From Salinarimonas soli (GTDB lineage Bacteria; Pseudomonadota; Alphaproteobacteria; Rhizobiales; Beijerinckiaceae), in the NCBI RefSeq assembly GCF_008386575.1, contig NZ_VUOA01000029.1, positions 1 through 53,669 of the forward strand: a stretch of 53,669 nt of DNA, read 5' to 3'. Both the position numbers and the translations under genes were made by a program. Shown piece by piece: positions 48,458 to 53,669 of the stretch (its first letter is position 1; the number at the start of each line of letters is the position of its first letter). A model generated the notes under the pieces. It had not been told where the DNA came from and searched no databases. It was given only the letters and a program-made list of their open reading frames with translations.

Positions 48458-49558
48458 TCACGTCAGGGGCGAGGCGAGCCCCATGACGACCTGCACCAGC
48501 TCGGCCTGCTTGTTGGTGTTCGTCTTGCGGTAGATCGCGTCGAGGTGGCTCTTGGCGGTGGAGCGGGCGACGCCCAGGACGCCCGCCGCCTCCGTGAGGG
48601 AGAGGCCCTGGAGCACCTGCGCCAGAACCTGGGTCTCGCCCGTCGTGAGATGGAAGAGGCTGTGGGCGGCCGCGAGCGGGGTGCGCAGCTCCGCGTCCCG
48701 CGCCCGCAGAAGCAGGAGGATCGGGCTGCCGATCTCGTCGCCGACCGCCTCGAGGCTCGCCCAGGTCGCGTGGAGGGCTCGCCCAAGGGGATCCGTGAGG
48801 ATCGCGTCGCGGCCGCGCTGCCGGCGGGGGCCGCCGGGACCGGCGATCTCCCCCAGGAGGCGCAGCGCCTCGGGCGTCTGGCCGACGAGCCGCCCTTTCA
48901 TCTCCCGGACGAGGCCGCCCGCCTCCAGCTCGCGCTGGGCGGCGGCGTTCGCGAAGCGGATGCGCCCCGCCGGATCGAGGATGAAGGCGGCCGCCGAGAG
49001 TGCGTCGAGCGCCGCCCGCAACGCGCCCGCCTCGATGCGCCGGTAGCCGAGCAGCCCCGAGATCCCGATGGCGCGGCGGATATGCGGGGAGAGCAGGCGG
49101 GCGAGATCGAGATCCTCGTCCTGGAAGGCCCTCCTCTCCTCGCCGCCCATCACGCCCCAGACGGCCGCCCGCGACATGTCCCGGGTGAGGCCCGTGACGA
49201 GGTAGTCGTAATAGCCGCGGCCGGCGAAGCACAGCTGCCAATAGCGGCTGTTGTGGAACGCCTCGATGTCGAACTCCCGCGAGGTGCACAGGGGCTCCAT
49301 CAGGGGCGCCGTGAGCAGGGAGGAGGCGGCGGGGCTGATGGCGAAGTTCGCGAGCGCGCGCTCGCGCAGATCGTCGGGCCAGTTGTGGCAGGCCGTGAAG
49401 TGCCCCGTGCCCTTGAGCGGATCGAACACGCTGATGTCGGCCATGCGCCCGTTCACCGCCGCGGTGATCTCGCCCAGCGCCTCGGGCCAGAGGGCGTTGT
49501 CGAGGGCGCAATCGTAGATGCGGCCGATCAGGCCGGAAAATGCCTCGTCAGCCTTCAT
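48458..49558 (-). CDS. LuxR-type helix-turn-helix regulator with large N-terminal domain
   Basis: This 366-residue protein ends in a GerE/LuxR HTH (about residues 300-360, LTTGETQVLAQVLQGLSLTEAAGVLGVARSTAKSHLDAIYRK). The upstream part (about 1-280) includes a PAS-like stretch (AAFILDPAGRIRFANAAAQREL) and an unassigned N-terminal segment with aromatic and acidic clusters, probably a ligand sensor; it is not an acyl-homoserine-lactone domain. The ATG at 49558 follows GGGAG; an adjacent GTG at 49561 is possible. It is 187 bp downstream of the L-lactate permease gene on the same strand, so control of lactate or another nearby target is plausible but unproven. Confidence 0.85.
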   Translation of the reverse strand: MKADEAFSGLIGRIYDCALDNALWPEALGEITAAVNGRMADISVFDPLKGTGHFTACHNWPDDLRERALANFAISPAASSLLTAPLMEPLCTSREFDIEAFHNSRYWQLCFAGRGYYDYLVTGLTRDMSRAAVWGVMGGEERRAFQDEDLDLARLLSPHIRRAIGISGLLGYRRIEAGALRAALDALSAAAFILDPAGRIRFANAAAQRELEAGGLVREMKGRLVGQTPEALRLLGEIAGPGGPRRQRGRDAILTDPLGRALHATWASLEAVGDEIGSPILLLLRARDAELRTPLAAAHSLFHLTTGETQVLAQVLQGLSLTEAAGVLGVARSTAKSHLDAIYRKTNTNKQAELVQVVMGLASPLT

Positions 49559-49636
49559 CACGTCTCCCGTCCCGCGCGGCCACGCGAATGACCCTACGGA
49601 ACGTCGCGCGGCGGGGGTGGAGCTTCACGGCGAAGC

Positions 49637-49676
49637 CCCGGCCCGGCATCCACCAAATGGGGGATGCCGGGCCGGG
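49637..49676. terminator. Strong hairpin between the lactate permease gene and luxR
   Basis: Perfect 15-bp stem: CCCGGCCCGGCATCC (49637-49651) and GGATGCCGGGCCGGG (49662-49676) around a 10-nt loop, 69 bp downstream of the lctP stop. No U-rich tract follows on either strand. It may be a dispersed palindrome or a processing or termination signal separating the two genes. Confidence 0.45.
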
Positions 49677-49745
49677 CGGGGCGCGCCCCGCCGTCGCAGG
49701 GCGGCGGGTGACGCGGCCCGCCGCCGCTCCTCGTGCGCCTGCGCC

Positions 49746-51458
<1,713 letters not shown>

Positions 51459-51505
51459 GGCGCTCGGCTCCGGCGGACGAGAGTTGTTCCGTCCCGCGTT
51501 GAAAC

Positions 51506-51518
51506 GTCCATCATGGAC
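51506..51518. promoter_or_regulatory. Candidate operator upstream of lctP (GTCCAT-C-ATGGAC)
   Basis: A perfect 6+1+6 palindrome lies 48-60 bp upstream of the lctP ATG and about 170 bp from the divergent membrane-protein gene. Regulator identity is unknown; the nearby LuxR-type protein is one candidate. Confidence 0.4.
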
Positions 51519-51688
51519 CCGGATTTCCCGAAAGACACAACAATGTCCTGTGGATAGCGGCCGCCGTTCGATCACGGCCGCGTTATCGGGACCGCCGCGG
51601 CGGCGAGACGGGCCGATACGCGCCCGCCCTCATGGGCTATCAAGGGAGGCCGGGCCGAACCCGGCCCGTCCCGGAGGTGCCCTCCCCC

Positions 51689-52135
51689 ATGCTTCGCTCC
51701 ACCAGCCCCGCCCGTCGCGCCGTCCTCGGCTTCCTGGCCGGCGTCCTGTCCGTGCTCCTCGTCCACCAGGTGGTGATCCTCGCCCTGTCGTCCGCAGGCC
51801 TGATCCAGGCCATGCCCTATTCCATGCGCCCGATCCCGCCGCTGGGTGTGCCCACGGTCGTCAACGGCGCGTTCTGGGGCGGGCTGTGGGGCGTCCTGTT
51901 CGCCTTCGTCGCCGACCGCCTGCCCCTGCCCGGCCTTTGGCTCAAGGGCCTCGTGTTCGGGCTCCTGGGGCCGCTCCTCGTGAACTGGTTCGTGGTGGCG
52001 CCCCTCAAGGGCCAGCCCATGGCGGGGGGCTTCGTGCCGGCGCGGATGTGGCCAGGCGTCGTCATCCTCGGCGCGTTCGGGATCGGGATCGCGTTGATCT
52101 ACCGGCTCCTCCAGAGCCGGGTGGGCTCCCGGTAG
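51689..52135 (+). CDS. Small hypothetical membrane protein
   Basis: This 148-residue protein has four predicted membrane helices (about residues 10-35, AVLGFLAGVLSVLLVHQVVILAL; about 55-80, VNGAFWGGLWGVLFAFVAD; 86-107; 118-140) and short loops. No family is identified. ATG 51689 follows CCGGAGGTGCCC. It is divergent from lctP and 86 bp upstream of a Tat-exported hydrolase gene on the same strand. Length and helix pattern resemble uncharacterised inner-membrane proteins common in alphaproteobacteria. Confidence 0.7.
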   Translation: MLRSTSPARRAVLGFLAGVLSVLLVHQVVILALSSAGLIQAMPYSMRPIPPLGVPTVVNGAFWGGLWGVLFAFVADRLPLPGLWLKGLVFGLLGPLLVNWFVVAPLKGQPMAGGFVPARMWPGVVILGAFGIGIALIYRLLQSRVGSR

Positions 52136-52221
52136 CGGGGGCCCGCGGGCTTGAGCCCCGCGCCCGGGTGGCGCACGCTCGGGGCCACGAGTCGAGACCG
52201 ATGCGAGAGCAGGACAGACCC

Positions 52222-53601
52222 ATGCGCTTCTCCCGCCGCCACCTCCTGCAAGCCGCGGCCCTGGCGCCCTTCCTGAACGCGCCGCTTCCGCGCCCGGCCG
52301 GCGCCCAGGAGGCTCGCGCTGGGGAGGCCCGGGGCGGGCCCCTGCCGCCGATCTTGTTCCTGCACGGCAACGGGGATCATGCGGCGCTCTGGCTCACCAC
52401 CCTGTGGCGGTTCGAGTCGAACGGCGTCCCGCGCGACCGGCTCACCGCCCTCAACTTCACCGATCCGCTCGCCCGCACCACGGATGCCGAGCCTCAGGCG
52501 GGGCGCTCGTCCACGGAGGACCAGGCGCGCGAGCTCGCCGAGGCGATCCGGGCGGTGCGGGAGCGGACGGGGGCGGCCCGGGTGGCGCTCGTGGGCAATT
52601 CCCGCGGGGGCTATCCCATCCGCAACCACGTCTCGCTGAAGGGAGGCGCGGCGGAGGTGAGCCACGCGGTCCTGTGCGGCACGCCCAACCGGGGCGTCTA
52701 TGCCTGGGAGCAGAACCCGGGCGGCGAGTTCAACGGGCGCGGGCCCTTCCTCGCCCGGCTCAACGGCGGCGACACGGACGTGGTGCCCGGCACCGCCTTC
52801 CTCACCCTGCGCAGCGAGCGCAACGACAAGTTCGCGCAGCCCGACGGGCGCCTCCTCGGCCGCGCCGGCGTGCCCACCGGCATCTCGTTCGACGGGCCGG
52901 AGCTCCGGGGCGCCACGAACCTCGTCCTCGGCGAGCTCGACCACCGCGAGGCGGCCTACCACCCCCGCGCCTTCCGGGAGATGTTCCGCTTCATCGCCGG
53001 CCGGGAGCCCGACCGCCTCGACATCGTGCCGGAGGAGACCGTCACCCTCGACGGGCTCGTGACGGGGGTCGCGGGGGGCGTACCGAGCAACCGGCCGGTG
53101 GCCGACGCGTCGGTCGAGGTCCACCGCGTCGATCCCGCGACGGGCGAGCGCATCGGCGAGGCGGTCCACCGCCGCACGACGGGCGCGGACGGGCGCTGGG
53201 GGCCCGTGCGGGTCGAGCCGAGTTGGGCTTTGGAATTCGTGCTCGCCCTGCCGGGCCATCCCACGACCCACATCTACCGCTCAGCTTTTCCCCGCTCCTC
53301 CGACGTGGTGCATCTGCGGCCGGGCCGCGCCCTCGGGGCTGCGGATGCGGGCGCGGGGGCCGTGGTGCTCATGACCCGGCCGCGGGGCTATTTCGGCATC
53401 CCGCGCGACGTGGTGCTGCTCGACGGCCGCGAGGCGGCGGACGTGACCCGGGGCGTGCCCACGGACGCCACCACGACGGTGCGCCTGCCCGCCGCCGAGG
53501 CGGGCCGGGCGGTGGCGGGGGTGTTCAACCTGGAGCGCATCGTGGCCCGCGCCTGGCCGGCGGCCGAGAACCGCATCACGATCGCCGAGCTCACCTATTG
53601 A
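52222..53601 (+). CDS. Tat-exported alpha/beta hydrolase with C-terminal beta domain
   Basis: This 459-residue exported protein has a twin-arginine signal (SRRHLLQAAALAPFLNAP, consensus S-R-R-x-L-L) at residues 4-21. The hydrolase core (about 40-260) shows PPILFLHGNGDHAALW (oxyanion region), VALVGNSRGGYPIRNHV (GxSxGG nucleophile elbow, Ser in GNSRGG) and a candidate catalytic His in ELDHREAAYHPRAF. The second half (about 275-455) is beta-rich, with a carboxypeptidase-regulatory-like or carbohydrate-binding-like fold (VADASVEVHRVDPATGERIG). A lipase or polyester depolymerase role is possible. The start 52222 follows AGGA; ATG 52201 is also in frame. Confidence 0.82.
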   Translation: MRFSRRHLLQAAALAPFLNAPLPRPAGAQEARAGEARGGPLPPILFLHGNGDHAALWLTTLWRFESNGVPRDRLTALNFTDPLARTTDAEPQAGRSSTEDQARELAEAIRAVRERTGAARVALVGNSRGGYPIRNHVSLKGGAAEVSHAVLCGTPNRGVYAWEQNPGGEFNGRGPFLARLNGGDTDVVPGTAFLTLRSERNDKFAQPDGRLLGRAGVPTGISFDGPELRGATNLVLGELDHREAAYHPRAFREMFRFIAGREPDRLDIVPEETVTLDGLVTGVAGGVPSNRPVADASVEVHRVDPATGERIGEAVHRRTTGADGRWGPVRVEPSWALEFVLALPGHPTTHIYRSAFPRSSDVVHLRPGRALGAADAGAGAVVLMTRPRGYFGIPRDVVLLDGREAADVTRGVPTDATTTVRLPAAEAGRAVAGVFNLERIVARAWPAAENRITIAELTY

Positions 53602-53642
53602 GGGATGGCCTCGCGGGCGGGCTCCGAGATTCCCAGCGCAGC

Positions 53643-53669
53643 CCGGCCTTGAAGGGCGCTCCAGGGGTC
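53643..53669. repeat. Dispersed palindromic repeat, copy 8 (cut by window edge)
   Basis: The final bases CCGGCCTTGAAGGGCGCTCCAGG match the internal block GGGCCTCGAAGGGCGCTCCA of the other copies. It is partial and truncated by the window end. Confidence 0.55.

Overview
The window is very GC-rich (visibly about 70% or more) and densely coded. Gene content, TTGAC-type promoters, a GAAC-N7-GAAC LexA box and several dispersed palindromic repeats point to a free-living alphaproteobacterium of the order Hyphomicrobiales (Rhizobiales), plausibly near Methylobacteriaceae or Salinarimonadaceae. The genus is inferred, not demonstrated. No complete insertion sequence, prophage, CRISPR array or rRNA operon was seen. 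The sequence is chromosome-like: housekeeping genes, transport cassettes and many small conserved hypotheticals.

Layout. 1-3.1 kb: a GntR-controlled branched-chain-amino-acid-type ABC cassette on the minus strand, cut by the left edge. 3.4-5.4 kb: leuCD (leucine synthesis). 5.6-7.3 kb: hpt with a single-domain response regulator, then a zinc-ribbon protein. 7.4-12.8 kb: ftsE-ftsX, a PAP2-family enzyme, a YdcF-like protein, a methyltransferase and a PlsC-type acyltransferase (cell division and envelope). 12.8-13.3 kb: an unknown gene behind an overlapping promoter and LexA box. 13.5-16 kb: transaldolase, a small membrane protein, a DsbA-like protein and tRNA-Ala(CGC). 16.3-18.9 kb: a Crp/Fnr regulator with a translationally coupled small ORF, a His-rich Spy/CnrX-like periplasmic protein, and a divergent MarR/GST pair with two matching operator palindromes. 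19-25.7 kb: a coiled-coil protein, two aldo/keto reductases, a DUF2945 stress protein, a degenerate tyrosyl-tRNA-synthetase paralogue behind a putative leader-peptide attenuator, a glyoxalase-type protein, and an operon with a short DHFR-like protein and a beta-helix protein. 25.8-29.4 kb: a GAF/EAL protein and small hypotheticals, two of which flank a MITE-like element. 29.7-36 kb: tamA-tamB (outer-membrane assembly). 36.1-38.2 kb: XRE-cupin regulator, GNAT, spermidine-synthase-like protein. 38.4-44.4 kb: a sugar ABC operon with a divergent SMP-30/gluconolactonase. 44.5-49.6 kb: DUF6894, cupin, GST, inositol-phosphatase family, LysE and a LuxR-type regulator. 49.7-53.6 kb: L-lactate permease, a small membrane protein and a Tat-exported hydrolase.

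The most unusual locus is 21.7-22.8 kb. A 270-residue protein clearly derived from tyrosyl-tRNA synthetase has lost the HIGH motif and the central and KMSKS regions. It is preceded by a 15-codon ORF with adjacent Tyr-Phe codons (TAT TTT), mutually exclusive GGCGGC/GCCGCC pairings and an intrinsic-terminator hairpin. This looks like a tyrosine- or phenylalanine-responsive attenuator controlling a catalytically dead synthetase. Other points of interest are the LexA-box gene, the MITE whose CTAG target duplication kept the stop codons of both convergent neighbours, and a roughly 120-bp palindromic repeat present in seven to eight copies, one of which supplies the end of leuD and another of which is itself interrupted by a second palindrome.
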